Shown: in pieces, positions 63,980 to 64,000 of the stretch
Position numbering within the stretch: the first letter of the stretch is position 1
Layout: each line of letters starts with the position of its first letter
From: Paludibacteraceae bacterium
GTDB taxonomy: Bacteria > Bacteroidota > Bacteroidia > Bacteroidales > Paludibacteraceae
Direction: 5' to 3'
Assembly: GCA_017448345.1 (NCBI GenBank)
Contig: JAFSLP010000100.1
Location: forward strand, 16,772-80,771
Length of the DNA stretch: 64,000 nt
Program-made: the position numbers and the translations under genes
The notes under the pieces: generated by a model
What the model saw: the letters and a program-made list of their open reading frames with translations, nothing else
Databases searched by the model: none
Told to the model about the DNA's origin: nothing

Positions 63980-64000
63980 CGAGTCTCGTCCGCACCGCAA
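63980..64000. repeat. 21-nt direct repeat, copy B
   Basis: Exact copy of 63867-63887. The rest of the tRNA is absent upstream of it. The repeat may continue beyond the window. Confidence 0.85.

Noticed and set aside
63811-64000. Second tRNA-Asp gene at the window end
   Set aside because: Only the 3' 21 nt are repeated; the sequence before it (hairpins) cannot form the rest of a tRNA.

Overview
This window reads as chromosomal DNA of an anaerobic Bacteroidota, most likely order Bacteroidales. The support is: a type IX secretion translocon gene (sprA) directly after ruvA; a SusC-type TonB-dependent receptor with an N-terminal carboxypeptidase-regulatory-like domain; GldG, DUF4861, DUF5683 and DUF5020-like proteins; promoters of the Bacteroidota type (TTTG, about 20 nt, TAnnTTTG); almost no Shine-Dalgarno sequences; and a tRNA gene without an encoded CCA end. 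Genus cannot be named from sequence alone.

Layout. 1-10.7 kb (minus strand): a lipoprotein fragment, a hydrolase lipoprotein and a beta-barrel; then a run reading TonB receptor, anchor-J lipoprotein, DUF5020-like channel, queF, queC, queD, queE, which suggests outer-membrane uptake coupled to queuosine synthesis; then an S1/P1 nuclease. 10.7-16.4 kb: rpsA with its promoter and terminator, argS, a dolichol-phosphate-mannose-synthase-like glycosyltransferase and an MBL hydrolase. 16.4-18.1 kb: gene-free, with inverted-repeat elements and a probable structured RNA gene with its own promoter. 18.1-25.6 kb: an AT-richer accessory region with secreted proteins, a lipoprotein, a candidate RiPP operon (two short Tyr/Asp-rich precursors, a membrane protein, a radical SAM-SPASM maturase), a hairpin array, and a transglutaminase-like gene whose signal peptide lacks a start codon. 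26-42 kb (plus strand): parvulin foldase, GldG, LysM/periplasmic-binding protein, beta-barrel, kduI-kduD-DUF4861, glycosyltransferase family 9, parA-parB, DUF5683, LysM lytic transglycosylase, MerR regulator, YfhO-like membrane protein. 41.9-54.7 kb (minus strand): surface-glycan genes (GT2, GT32-like, wecB, licD, and a fusion of an asparagine-synthase-like domain to a cytidylyltransferase), then kdsD, ispD-like, kdsC, UDP-glucuronate decarboxylase, GT2, thiL. 54.8-64 kb (plus strand): ruvA, sprA, a NadR-type kinase and tRNA-Asp.

Two things stand out. The first is the compact RiPP operon at 21.6-23.5 kb, whose precursors carry tandem Tyr-x-Asp triads of the kind expected of substrates for cyclophane-forming radical SAM enzymes. 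The second is a pervasive set of short degenerate tandem-repeat islands (8-12 nt units, many sequence families) and short-loop hairpins. They fill intergenic gaps and also lie in frame inside conserved genes (queE, argS, gldG, parB, kdsD, ispD, thiL and others). Some of them supply start codons or protein termini.
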